Counted from the first letter of the stretch, positions 37,902 to 46,418 are shown. The stretch: 64,000 bases of DNA from Aquirufa ecclesiirivi (GCF_011250515.1 NZ_JAANOP010000001.1:1-64000), one strand, 5' to 3'. Numbers and translations: made by a program. Notes: generated by a model not told the origin, from the letters alone.

Positions 37902-38813
37902 ATGAAACAAATTACGTTAAATACTGGAAAAACGATTGGAGAAGGTAGTCCTTGTTATGTCATAGCTGAGATTGGAATCAATCATAATGGCTCCTTGGAA
38001 ATAGCAAAACAGTTAATTGATGCTGCTGTTGAAGCAAAAGTGAGCGCTGTCAAATTTCAGAAACGTACTCCAGAAATCTGCGTTCCTAAAGATCAATGGG
38101 AAATTGTAAGAGATACACCTTGGGGTAAAATGACTTACATCGATTATAAAAGAAAAACAGAATTTGGGATTTTAGAATACTCCGAAATTGATAATTATTG
38201 CAAATCGAAAGGTATCGATTGGTTTGCTTCCGCATGGGATGAACCTTCGGTAGATTTCATGGAACAATTCAATCCTGTGATGTACAAATTAGCGTCTGCT
38301 TCATTAACCGACGATTCTCTAATTCGTAAAATATGTGCTACTGGCAGACCCATCATGATTTCCACAGGGATGTCTCGCATGGATGAAATAAGTTTTGCCG
38401 TGGATTTAATTAGAGAATATGGTGATTATCCTTTAATGATTGCTCATGCTACCTCTGCCTATCCTTGCAAGCCAGAGGAGTTAAACTTACGAATGATTAA
38501 AACTCTTAAAAATATGTATCCAGAATACATTATCGGGTATTCAGGGCATGAAACAGGATTAAGTACAACAGTTTCTGCAGTAGCCATAGGAGCTCAATTT
38601 GTAGAACGTCATTTTACCCTGGATCGGGCCATGTGGGGATCTGACCATGCTGCATCGGTGGAGCCACAAGGCTTTGTACGTTTGGTAAAAGATATACATG
38701 ATACGGAATTATCCCTAGGAAATGGAATCAAACAAGTATATGAAAGTGAAATTGGACCTATGAAAAAACTGCGTGTTAATATCACGGAAAACAGGTTAGT
38801 GGATATGCTTTAA
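37902..38813 (+). CDS. NeuB-family sugar-acid synthase lacking the SAF domain
   Basis: 303 residues. The TIM-barrel of N-acetylneuraminate synthase-type enzymes is clear: YVIAEIGINHNGSLEIAKQL, VSAVKFQKRTPE, the ASA and ISTGM strands, HATSAYPCKPEELNL and GYSGHETGLSTTVSAVAIG, then ERHFTLDRAMWGSDH. These enzymes condense phosphoenolpyruvate with an aldose to give a nonulosonate-type acid. The C-terminal SAF (antifreeze-like) domain found in canonical NeuB (about 345 residues) is absent; the protein stops about 25 residues after the barrel. The substrate may therefore differ from ManNAc. Neighbours suggest a surface-sugar pathway. Confidence 0.82.
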   Translation: MKQITLNTGKTIGEGSPCYVIAEIGINHNGSLEIAKQLIDAAVEAKVSAVKFQKRTPEICVPKDQWEIVRDTPWGKMTYIDYKRKTEFGILEYSEIDNYCKSKGIDWFASAWDEPSVDFMEQFNPVMYKLASASLTDDSLIRKICATGRPIMISTGMSRMDEISFAVDLIREYGDYPLMIAHATSAYPCKPEELNLRMIKTLKNMYPEYIIGYSGHETGLSTTVSAVAIGAQFVERHFTLDRAMWGSDHAASVEPQGFVRLVKDIHDTELSLGNGIKQVYESEIGPMKKLRVNITENRLVDML

Positions 38814-38816
38814 TAA

Positions 38817-39620
38817 ATGAAATTACATGACGTCCATATAATTTGCTTTATTGTACTCATTGTAGGAGTTATACTTTTAATCTGGTTTGAGAGGAAATAC
38901 CCTTATCGTAAGGGTATTTCCTTTTTTAGAGAAGGATTCTGGACCGATTTACTGGCATATGCGATTGTACAAAGCTTTCTACTTAAAATTTTGATATTTG
39001 ATTATATCATTGCCCCAATTCAACTTTTTATTCCAATAAAGTATATGATTTCAGTGGGCAGTTGGCCAATAGCATGTCAACTGCTCTTCTTTTTGATTAC
39101 GCATGATCTATATATTTATTGGTTTCATCGCTGGCAACATGCCAATAAAATATTATGGAGAACTCATGAAGCGCATCATTCCAATCAAAAAATTGATTGG
39201 ATCGCAGGAGCTAGATCTCATTCTCTAGAAATTATTATCAACCAAACCATTGAGTTCCTACCCATCATTTTACTTGGAGCAGACCCTATCATTATTCCTA
39301 TCAAAGGATTAATAGATGGATTATGGGGAATGTTCATTCATGCTAACATTCGAGTTAGTCTTGGAAAACTAAAGTACATCATCAATGGCCCAGAGTTTCA
39401 CCTTTGGCACCATGCCAATCATCATGAAGTCTTTCACGCAAATTTTTCAACTAAATTTAGCTTTTGGGATGTGATTTTTAGAACTTTATATGAGAGCCCA
39501 AATCAACCAAGTTCTTGGGGCCTATACTATAAATTTCCTGAAAATTATTTCGCCCAGCATTGGTATGCATTTTACCGATGGACATTTGAACCTAGGGAAA
39601 AAAAGCAAGAAAACTTATGA
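38817..39620 (+). CDS. Sterol desaturase/fatty-acid hydroxylase superfamily protein
   Basis: 267 residues with four or five membrane helices and the eight-histidine diiron pattern: HDLYIYWFHR, THEAHHSNQ, and HLWHHANHHEVFH with further His at the end. Members hydroxylate or desaturate lipids or carotenoids using O2. The first helix ends in ERKYPYRKG and FWTDLLAYA, the usual entry block, so the start is well placed. The substrate cannot be told from sequence. The gene begins 3 bp after the NeuB-like gene and overlaps the SMR gene. Inside its 5' coding part lies a terminator-shaped hairpin. Confidence 0.83.
   Translation: MKLHDVHIICFIVLIVGVILLIWFERKYPYRKGISFFREGFWTDLLAYAIVQSFLLKILIFDYIIAPIQLFIPIKYMISVGSWPIACQLLFFLITHDLYIYWFHRWQHANKILWRTHEAHHSNQKIDWIAGARSHSLEIIINQTIEFLPIILLGADPIIIPIKGLIDGLWGMFIHANIRVSLGKLKYIINGPEFHLWHHANHHEVFHANFSTKFSFWDVIFRTLYESPNQPSSWGLYYKFPENYFAQHWYAFYRWTFEPREKKQENL
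38892..38927 (+). terminator. Terminator-shaped hairpin within a coding region
   Basis: GGAAATACCCTTA (38893-38905), loop TCG, TAAGGGTATTTCC (38909-38921), a perfect 13-bp stem extended by an A-T pair, followed by six T. It sits 76 bp into the hydroxylase gene and encodes part of the conserved ERKYPYRKG segment. It has the form of an intrinsic terminator, so it may attenuate the operon. Activity is unproven. Confidence 0.5.
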
Positions 39621-39997
39621 TTAAACCTTGGCTGTATTTATTCATTGCATCCATCTTTGAAACAGGCTGGACCTATTCTTTGAAATACATGAATTTTGAA
39701 AAATTCAAACTCTCATGGAATCAACATTCTCCTTTTTCCATGGCATTTTTAACAGAGCTTTCCCCTTTTTTAGGATATATAGTTTTTGGAATTGCCAACA
39801 TCTATTTTCTGTCTATTTCATTGAAAGATATCCCTACAGCCACTGCCATAGCCGTTTGGACAGCCTTTTCTTTGGTTCTCATCAAAATAACCGATGTTTT
39901 CTATTTTAAAACACCTACAAATTTCCTAGAAATCGCCTTTTTAAGTTTGATTGTTATTGGAATAATTGGACTAAAACAATTTTCTGCTTCCAATTAA
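39617..39997 (+). CDS. SMR/DMT-type small membrane transporter
   Basis: 126 residues with four membrane helices. The first helix carries the conserved Glu in FETGWTYSLKYM, equivalent to Glu14 of EmrE. The helix 3 region has PTATAIAVWTAFSLVLIK, matching the small multidrug resistance pattern. A 25-residue insertion between helices 1 and 2 (SWNQHSPFS...) is longer than usual. It may export a cationic compound or, by context, flip a small lipid-linked molecule. Its start overlaps the previous stop by 4 bp and its end overlaps the converging phosphatase gene by 4 bp. Confidence 0.8.
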   Translation: MIKPWLYLFIASIFETGWTYSLKYMNFEKFKLSWNQHSPFSMAFLTELSPFLGYIVFGIANIYFLSISLKDIPTATAIAVWTAFSLVLIKITDVFYFKTPTNFLEIAFLSLIVIGIIGLKQFSASN

Positions 39998-40479
39998 TTT
40001 ATCCCCTGAGCCTGGAGAATAAGCTCAGCCATTTCTCTAAAGCATCCTTCTCCTCCTTTTGTGTTGAGCACCATGGTCGCTACTTTTTTAACTTGTTCTA
40101 CAGCATCTGCTGGACAAAAAAATGCCCCTACAAAAGGCAAAACAACCAAATCATTGACATCATCCCCGATATAAGCAATTTGCGAAGCTTGCAAATCGTA
40201 CTTTTTTAACATTTCAGCCAATACTCTTTCCTTATCCTTAATCCCTAAGTGCAATTCTGATATTTGGAGTTTCTCAGCTCTTTTCACTAAGGAAGCTGAT
40301 ACTTCACCCGTAATAATTCCTGTTTGGATTCCTCTTAATTTACGCAATCGCTCAACTCCCATACCATCCCTAATATTGAATTTCTTCCATGCTTCACCAG
40401 CCTCTCCATAATATACCCCTCCATCTGTCAAGACTCCGTCGCAATCCGTCAAAACTAACTTAATACTATCTAACTGCAT
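39994..40479 (-). CDS. KdsC-like HAD phosphatase
   Basis: 161 residues, a cap-less HAD phosphatase of the KDO-8-phosphate phosphatase type. Motif I is LTDCDGVLTDGGVYYG, with FNIRDGMGV typical of KdsC; motif II is GIITGE, and motif III-IV are KDKERVL and IGDDVNDLVVL. KdsC and related enzymes (including the phosphatase domain of some CMP-sialate synthetases) remove phosphate from 3-deoxy sugar acids after condensation by KdsA/NeuB-type enzymes. As the last gene of the leftward operon, next to a NeuB-like gene, it probably acts on that product rather than on KDO, although KDO-8-P is possible. Confidence 0.85.
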   Translation of the reverse strand: MQLDSIKLVLTDCDGVLTDGGVYYGEAGEAWKKFNIRDGMGVERLRKLRGIQTGIITGEVSASLVKRAEKLQISELHLGIKDKERVLAEMLKKYDLQASQIAYIGDDVNDLVVLPFVGAFFCPADAVEQVKKVATMVLNTKGGEGCFREMAELILQAQGIN

Positions 40480-40490
40480 GATATTTTGGT

Positions 40491-41291
40491 TTAAATCGCT
40501 GTAAAACCACCATCAACAACCAAATTTGCCCCAGTCATATAGGCAGAGGCATCGCTAGCTAAAAAAAGTAAGGCGCCTGCATAATCGGATGCTTTTGCCA
40601 TTCTTTTCAGTGGAGTTTTTTGAATATATTGTTGTATAAAATAATCAGACTGCCCATTCTCTACACCTCCTGGCGACAATGTATTTACCCGAATTCCTTT
40701 ATCTCCCCAATAGGCCGCCAAATATCGAGTGAAGTTTATAACAGCTCCTTTCGTAGTAGGATATGCCGGAGTTTTATAAAAGACTTGTTTACCTGTTTCA
40801 TCTTTATAAAGCCCTTGATCTGGACCTACCATGCCATATGTAGAAGCAATATTGATGATACTTCCTCCCTTTTCTAACATTAATTGCCCCATTTTTTGTG
40901 AAACTAAAAACATGCCCATGACATTCACCTCCCATGATTTTTTAAACATAGACAGTGGATAATTTTCAAAGGATGATAATGCTAATACATTAGCTGAATC
41001 TTGAAAATGGTCGTTAATAGCTGCATTATTCACCAAAATATCTACATGCCCAAATTGGCTTTTCACCCAACTAGCAGCTAATTGAACCGATGGCTCGAAA
41101 CTAATATCCATGCCTATTCCCATGGATCCATTCCCTAGTGTTTGGGCAAATTCATGGCATGCTGACTCATTTAAATCCGCCACAATAACCGTAGCTCCTG
41201 CATGAGCCAATGCCTTGCAATGCTCTTTTCCAATCAAACCTAAAGCACCCGTAACCAAGGCTACTTTGTCATTTAATTCAAATAAGTCCAT
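40491..41291 (-). CDS. SDR-family oxidoreductase
   Basis: 266 residues, short-chain dehydrogenase. The NAD(P) site reads ALVTGALGLIGKEH with VADL afterwards. NNAAI is present, and the catalytic triad has Ser in NIASTYG and Tyr-x-x-x-Lys in AYPTTKG. An insertion GLYKDETGKQVFYKT between Ser and Tyr is seen in sugar-modifying SDRs. The product would be an oxidised or reduced keto group on a sugar intermediate. The start codon directly follows the stop of the aminotransferase gene with no gap, so the two are coupled. Confidence 0.87.
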   Translation of the reverse strand: MDLFELNDKVALVTGALGLIGKEHCKALAHAGATVIVADLNESACHEFAQTLGNGSMGIGMDISFEPSVQLAASWVKSQFGHVDILVNNAAINDHFQDSANVLALSSFENYPLSMFKKSWEVNVMGMFLVSQKMGQLMLEKGGSIINIASTYGMVGPDQGLYKDETGKQVFYKTPAYPTTKGAVINFTRYLAAYWGDKGIRVNTLSPGGVENGQSDYFIQQYIQKTPLKRMAKASDYAGALLFLASDASAYMTGANLVVDGGFTAI

Positions 41292-42629
41292 CTAGTTAAC
41301 TTTAGGCTTAATATTATGATCCGTAACTTTTCTAAAAACCGCCTCTAATACCTCCCCTTTTAACAATGATTTAACCGTATTCGACTCTATGGCCGATTTT
41401 AACCTAGGTAAAATATCTGAATATGCTTCCATGGTATAGGCTAAATCTTCCTGACTATGGCTATATGACATATTATGAAAGCCGCCCCACAAAATCCCCT
41501 TTTGCAATAATTCCTGCTGCATAAATGTCTTCAAAACTAGGGAATCCTGACCTTCTGCAGCATAGGTTAGCATGGTCCGACATGGATAACCCACACAAGC
41601 ACTTATATGGCTCATCCCTAAATCAGAGGTCAATTGATTATAGGCGTTTTGAAGCCATAATCCCTTTTCTTCCAAGACTTTTGGAACAGCATGTTCTTTC
41701 ATAAATGAAATAGTTGCTTTTGCGGCAGCTAAAGACAAAGCCTCTCCTCCGAATGTCGTATAAGAAAACACATCCTCATCGAACAATTGCATCACATCCT
41801 TCCTCCCCGTTAAAATAGCTAATGGCATTCCATTAGCGCATGCTTTAGAAAAAGTAGCTAAATCAGCTTTAACTCCAAAATATTCCTGAGCTCCACCCAA
41901 CGCAATCCTAAATCCAGTCCACATCTCATCAAAAATGAGTAATGTGCCATTAGCACGACATATTGCTGCTAACTCCTTCAAAAATCCTTCCTGCGGTTTT
42001 TCAAATATAAATGGCTCAAGAATAACACAAGCCACCGATTCATCCAAAGCTTCACGGATACTTTCTATATCATTAAACCCGAATGTAAAGGACAAATTTT
42101 TAATACTTTCTGGTATACCTTTTCCTCTAGAAGTAATCCCTATATACCAATCATGCCAGCCGTGATAACCACAACAAAACACTTTATCTCTACCGGTAAA
42201 TGCCCTAGCCACACGAATCGCCGCAGATGTGACATCGGCTCCTGTTTTACTAAATTTTACAGCCTCTGCATGGGGGATGATTTCGGAAATTATTTCGGCA
42301 ACTTCAACCTCCAATGGATGCATTAATGAAAAAGTGATGCCGTCTTTCAATTGTTCGATGATCGCTTGATCAATTTCAGATATCCCATATCCTAGAGATA
42401 AAGGACCAATCCCCATATTGTAATCAATGTATTCATTCCCGTCCACATCCCATACATGCGAACCCTTCCCCTTTTGTAGGTAAATGGGTGCTACCCCTTT
42501 GGAGAATTGACCTGGACCTTTTGCCAATGTCTGAGTAATGGGTTTTTGTACCTCCAGCCCTCGGTGGTACCAAGATTGAGAAACAGAAATAGGGGGTAAT
42601 GCAGCATTAAACTGAACCGAGTTAGGCAT
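41292..42629 (-). CDS. Class III aminotransferase (GSA-aminomutase-like)
   Basis: 445 residues, PLP fold type I. The PLP-binding Asp lies in LLIFDEMWTGFR and the Schiff-base Lys in ATFSKACANGMPLA. SKTGADVTSAAIRVARAFTGR is the typical phosphate-binding block of glutamate-1-semialdehyde aminomutase relatives. It is probably not the haem enzyme HemL: it lies inside a surface-sugar operon with a transketolase and a cytidylyltransferase, and its N-terminus is extended. It likely aminates a keto-sugar or aldehyde. It starts 3 bp before the end of the transketolase C-terminal gene. Confidence 0.85.
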   Translation of the reverse strand: MPNSVQFNAALPPISVSQSWYHRGLEVQKPITQTLAKGPGQFSKGVAPIYLQKGKGSHVWDVDGNEYIDYNMGIGPLSLGYGISEIDQAIIEQLKDGITFSLMHPLEVEVAEIISEIIPHAEAVKFSKTGADVTSAAIRVARAFTGRDKVFCCGYHGWHDWYIGITSRGKGIPESIKNLSFTFGFNDIESIREALDESVACVILEPFIFEKPQEGFLKELAAICRANGTLLIFDEMWTGFRIALGGAQEYFGVKADLATFSKACANGMPLAILTGRKDVMQLFDEDVFSYTTFGGEALSLAAAKATISFMKEHAVPKVLEEKGLWLQNAYNQLTSDLGMSHISACVGYPCRTMLTYAAEGQDSLVLKTFMQQELLQKGILWGGFHNMSYSHSQEDLAYTMEAYSDILPRLKSAIESNTVKSLLKGEVLEAVFRKVTDHNIKPKVN

Positions 42630-42632
42630 AAC

Positions 42633-43538
42633 TTATTGATTTTCTTGAATAAATTTCGAAATACGTAATACTAAATTAGGGACATCAAAGCCCTCATATT
42701 CAACCACTTCTTGTAAACGAGCAGGTCGAAACCAATGAGCATCTAATGCCATAGGCTTCACAGGAATAGACCATTGGTTGCTAACTAAATTCTCCGCCAC
42801 GATACTAAATAATCCCCCAGTTAAAAAATGATCCTCGATGGTGACCAGTAATTGTGTTTTCCCAATTAAGGCCTTTAGCATATCCACATCAAATGGCTTT
42901 AGGCTTCTAACGTTCACCAATCCAACATCATACCCCGCTTCTTCCAAGGATAACATGGCATGATAACTGTTCTCAAACATAAAACCGTAGGTCAAAATGG
43001 TCACATCTTTACCTTCTGCAACAATCTCTGCCTTACCTAGCTCGTAATTAGTATGTTTGTATTGATTAGATGTGGTGTTGATTCGCACATAACTTGGATT
43101 TTCGGTCTCCCAAATGGCTGGTAACATCTTCACTAAATCGTCCTCATCAGCGGGAGCAAACACTTCCATCCCAGGTATGCTCCTCATAATGGCTACATCC
43201 TCAATGGCCTGGTGCGTAGGTCCGTTACCGTCCGACAAAAAACCTGGAATGAAACTGCTCATTTTGACAGGTAAATTGGGAATACCTATGGAGGTTCGGG
43301 TAAATTCAAATGCCCTCATGGTAAGAAAGGCTGCCAAAGCATGCACAATTGGTTTCCTGCCACGCAAAGCTAAGCCTGCAGCAGCTCCCATCATGGTTTG
43401 CTCTGTAATTCCTGTATCAATAAACCTGTCACCCAAAATGCCTGGTAAATTCCGAACCAAAGCCCTATTTTCTGCCGTCATGACCACATATCTCTGATCA
43501 TGAGTGGCTATTTCTTGTAATAATTGTTCGTAAGTCAT
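42633..43538 (-). CDS. Transketolase C-terminal subunit (split type)
   Basis: 301 residues covering the pyrimidine-binding and C-terminal domains of transketolase. RFIDTGITEQTMMGAAAGLALRG contains the Glu that activates thiamine diphosphate. The N-terminal cofactor domain is on the separate gene upstream; the two together equal a full transketolase. Such split pairs are common in biosynthetic clusters and transfer a two-carbon unit from a ketose phosphate to an aldehyde. It is followed by the aminotransferase after 3 bp. Whether it serves the pentose pathway or this sugar pathway is inferred from company. Confidence 0.88.
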   Translation of the reverse strand: MTYEQLLQEIATHDQRYVVMTAENRALVRNLPGILGDRFIDTGITEQTMMGAAAGLALRGRKPIVHALAAFLTMRAFEFTRTSIGIPNLPVKMSSFIPGFLSDGNGPTHQAIEDVAIMRSIPGMEVFAPADEDDLVKMLPAIWETENPSYVRINTTSNQYKHTNYELGKAEIVAEGKDVTILTYGFMFENSYHAMLSLEEAGYDVGLVNVRSLKPFDVDMLKALIGKTQLLVTIEDHFLTGGLFSIVAENLVSNQWSIPVKPMALDAHWFRPARLQEVVEYEGFDVPNLVLRISKFIQENQ

Positions 43539-43548
43539 GGTGCTCCTA

Positions 43549-44403
43549 TTATCTAGCTACAATCGTTTGAGAGGTAATATCAGCTTGTTTAATTTGATGT
43601 AATTCATCCAATAAATCGGCTATTTCCTGTGAATTAAAATTGCAAAACCAGCGGTCAGCGCGTGCTTCAATAGAGGGTAATCCTTTGCCGCGTATTGTAT
43701 CACAAATGATCATGGATGGCCCTTGATTTAATTCCAATTGAGTAAAAACTTCCTCTAATTGGTCAAAGTCATGGCCATTAATCCGATAGGTTTGTAAACC
43801 AAAAGCCTGGCATTTATCTTGGAGAGGTTCTAGAGGAATTAATTCTTCTGTAGCCATATTGGCTTGAAAATGATTCCTATCAACAACAAAAATTAAATTG
43901 GATAATTGTTTGGCTTGGGCTACTAAAAATGCTTCCCAACATGAACCTTCATTTAATTCTCCATCGCCTAGAATACATACCACTCGGTTATTTCCTTTTC
44001 TTAGACGAATCTCCAAGGCTACCCCAATAGCCACCGCAGGAAGCTGGCCCAATGAGCCTGCATGAAATTCCACTCCTGGAATATGTTGGTTAGGATGCCA
44101 GTAAATATGGTCATTGACAGATAAATGATTTTTCAATCTTTCGGGCTCAAGCCATCCTAATTCTACAAAAATTCCATATAAGGCAGGAACATCATGGCCT
44201 TTCGATAAAAACAAATAATCTCTATTTTCATCATCTAAATGCTGTGCATCTATCTTCAAAAAGGACGTGTAGAGATAGGTTAACATATCAACTGCCGACA
44301 AAGATGCGCCTAAAAAGCAACCTCCTTCACTCGCCAAAGGCACAATTCGCTCCCTTACGCGTAAGGCAAATTCTTGTAGTTCAATTCGTTTTTCTAATTT
44401 CAT
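43549..44403 (-). CDS. Transketolase N-terminal subunit (split type)
   Basis: About 284 residues; I choose the ATG at 44403 (MKLEKRIELQEFALR) over the longer frame start at 44430. It holds the thiamine diphosphate-binding domain: ILGDGELNEGSCWEAF with the GDG...N signature and VVDRNHFQ. SKGHDVPALYGIFVELG and EFHAGSLGQLPAVAIGVAL are standard transketolase blocks. The 3' partner gene is 10 bp downstream. It follows the SpsF-like cytidylyltransferase gene, with a short overlap. Confidence 0.88.
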   Translation of the reverse strand: MKLEKRIELQEFALRVRERIVPLASEGGCFLGASLSAVDMLTYLYTSFLKIDAQHLDDENRDYLFLSKGHDVPALYGIFVELGWLEPERLKNHLSVNDHIYWHPNQHIPGVEFHAGSLGQLPAVAIGVALEIRLRKGNNRVVCILGDGELNEGSCWEAFLVAQAKQLSNLIFVVDRNHFQANMATEELIPLEPLQDKCQAFGLQTYRINGHDFDQLEEVFTQLELNQGPSMIICDTIRGKGLPSIEARADRWFCNFNSQEIADLLDELHQIKQADITSQTIVAR

Positions 44404-45208
44404 GGTACATGTTTGTTTGTTCAACACCAATCGTTCTTAATTCATGTAAATGATTTCTGTACCAATTCACCCCAGCATAGGAAGAATTAATCTGGTATAT
44501 TTTAGGATGAGCTTGTAACAAGGAGAGAATATCATCTAAGCCAAAAAGTGGCTTAGAGAAATACAAATGCTGGTAGACCTGATCTATAAAGGTTAAATCT
44601 TCTGGGTAATCTAAGGTAAATCGGTGACTCATATCATACTTTAAACCACTTTTCCATTCCCAATTTCCTATGCTAAATAGACTTGGATTTTCCCAAAAAT
44701 AGGGTGTCGTATGTTCTCTTTCAAAAGGGCGTTTTGCCTCCTTCCATGCTTTTTCTAAAGCAGAAAAGGTCATCATTTCAACATCATTTCCGTCTGGATA
44801 CGAAGCAGGATGAAGGTTACTCACAAAGTCAAATTCCCCTTCATGTAAGAAACAATAATCAAAAACATCATCGATGATTTGTGGATCTATCAATGGGCAA
44901 TCAGATGGAATTTTAACAATCCAATCGGCGTCATAAGCTTTAGCTGCTTGATAGTGCCTATCCAACAGATCGTTGAGAGATCCTCTAAATACGTTGAATC
45001 CATATTTTTTAGAAATTTCTACGATGGAAGCATCCTCTGGCTCTAAGGATGTGATGACCACAATCTCTACTTTTCTTTGAATCGATTGGATACGCTCAAG
45101 TTGATGAATTAATATAGGTTTATCCAAAACAGGTTTCAATACCTTATTCGGAAATCTACTTGAACCTGTTCTGGCTTGAACCAAAATCAGCAACTTGCTA
45201 TTCTCCAT
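44381..45208 (-). CDS. SpsF-type cytidylyltransferase
   Basis: About 275 residues, start taken at the ATG giving MENSKLLILVQARTGSSR. The N-terminus VQARTGSSRFPNKVLKP is the nucleotide-binding signature of SpsF/acylneuraminate cytidylyltransferase-type enzymes. IPSDCPLIDPQIID holds the metal-binding Asp. These enzymes activate sugar acids or related sugars with CTP. The C-terminal part (about 215-275) is longer than a minimal cytidylyltransferase and is not assigned. In this operon it would make a CMP- or CDP-sugar for the glycosyltransferase encoded upstream, whose 3' end it overlaps by 11 bp. Confidence 0.83.
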   Translation of the reverse strand: MENSKLLILVQARTGSSRFPNKVLKPVLDKPILIHQLERIQSIQRKVEIVVITSLEPEDASIVEISKKYGFNVFRGSLNDLLDRHYQAAKAYDADWIVKIPSDCPLIDPQIIDDVFDYCFLHEGEFDFVSNLHPASYPDGNDVEMMTFSALEKAWKEAKRPFEREHTTPYFWENPSLFSIGNWEWKSGLKYDMSHRFTLDYPEDLTFIDQVYQHLYFSKPLFGLDDILSLLQAHPKIYQINSSYAGVNWYRNHLHELRTIGVEQTNMYHEIRKTN

Positions 45209-46241
45209 AGCCTTTGACACATTTTTCAAAACTAGAAGAATATTGATCTATAAATTGATTTCTTTTACCCGTAAATTCGATATACTCACGACAAATAGTT
45301 GATATATTTTCCGCCGAGCTTCCTTCATTTTGAATGGGCATTAATTGATTCAATTCATCAATATTAAAATAAGAATATACTTTTTTTCCCAGTGCTATAC
45401 CTGTATAAACTACGGTTGAATATTGAGTAATTAACTCACTGCAATTGGCAATCATTTCATTGGTCGGTCCATCCGTAAAAATCAAGGTATTTTCAGGACA
45501 AATGCGTTTGATTTCTTCCATGGCTCTTGATTTATTTTCATTGGGATGAAGTTTAAACAACAACCTTTTTTCTCCTGCTATTTCCACACATTTCTTTAAA
45601 AACTTCGTTCGGTTTTCAAAGCGGAATGTTTCTCTTATGTCAGAAGTTGCCACCATCACATAATCTGAATAAGGAAAATCATTATCTAGAAATAGTTTCA
45701 AATGATCATAATTGGGAATTCCCGTCACAACGACCTTGTCGGGATTTGTCCCTTTTTCTGTTATGTAATTTTTATATCCCTCCGACGCAGCACAATAAAT
45801 GTCACATAAATTTGACGTCCCATTCAGTGATGTTCCCATGGTCCAATACCGCGGCAATTTTAACTTTTGAATGATCCCACTCCAAGTTGTAAAGGGGTCA
45901 ATCATGCCTTCTTGAACCCAAATCGTTTTTACGCCTTTAAACTTCTTAGGGAATAATAAATCTGAACAAAAAACCACTAAATCATAGTGATGCAATTCGG
46001 CTTTATCATCGATTTTCAAGCCTTGCGATAGTAAGTAATTTTCTGCAATTCTTTTTAATGGTCGACCCATGATAGTCCCATTTAGAATCCCCCATTTTAT
46101 AGCAAGGGATATGAATTGATCATCACTAAAAAATTGACTAAAGTAACAATCATATTCAGACAGGTACATAGAAATCTTATGCATCTGAATGGTTTGATTC
46201 ATGGAACCTGTTAAAAACAATATCTTCTTTCTATTAGCCAT
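45198..46241 (-). CDS. Glycosyltransferase-like protein with HP motif (CDP-glycerol/polysialyltransferase type)
   Basis: 347 residues, GT-B-like. KLHPNENKSRAMEEIKRI carries the HP motif also seen in bacterial polysialyltransferases, KpsC/KpsS KDO transferases and CDP-glycerol transferases. CSELITQYSTVVYTGIALG is the second nucleotide-binding region (T-Q-Y-S-T). The first half is more variable, as expected for the acceptor-binding domain. As first gene of the operon that encodes a cytidylyltransferase, it probably transfers the CMP- or CDP-linked product to a surface glycan. The start has no close rival. Confidence 0.7.
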   Translation of the reverse strand: MANRKKILFLTGSMNQTIQMHKISMYLSEYDCYFSQFFSDDQFISLAIKWGILNGTIMGRPLKRIAENYLLSQGLKIDDKAELHHYDLVVFCSDLLFPKKFKGVKTIWVQEGMIDPFTTWSGIIQKLKLPRYWTMGTSLNGTSNLCDIYCAASEGYKNYITEKGTNPDKVVVTGIPNYDHLKLFLDNDFPYSDYVMVATSDIRETFRFENRTKFLKKCVEIAGEKRLLFKLHPNENKSRAMEEIKRICPENTLIFTDGPTNEMIANCSELITQYSTVVYTGIALGKKVYSYFNIDELNQLMPIQNEGSSAENISTICREYIEFTGKRNQFIDQYSSSFEKCVKGYGE

Positions 46242-46418
46242 GTATAACCTAACTGTAAAGTAAATTTAGGTAGCTAACTTGGTTTAATTTGAGGCAAAAA
46301 TCCGATTTAATAATTATGTAATAGTTTAAAAAAACAAGCATAATATTGGGTATTCAAATCACTCAATATTATCCAATTGCATAACACAAATCACATATTC
46401 TCATAATATTACAAAAAC

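Noticed and set aside
38898-38905. Shared AAATACCCTTA between the uxaB promoter and the hydroxylase hairpin
   Set aside because: One shared 11-mer in unrelated contexts (promoter versus coding hairpin) is weak and probably chance.
41292-42629. Class III aminotransferase as HemL (haem synthesis)
   Set aside because: Motifs resemble GSA aminomutase, but the gene lies in a sugar operon coupled to SDR and transketolase genes, and no other haem gene is near.
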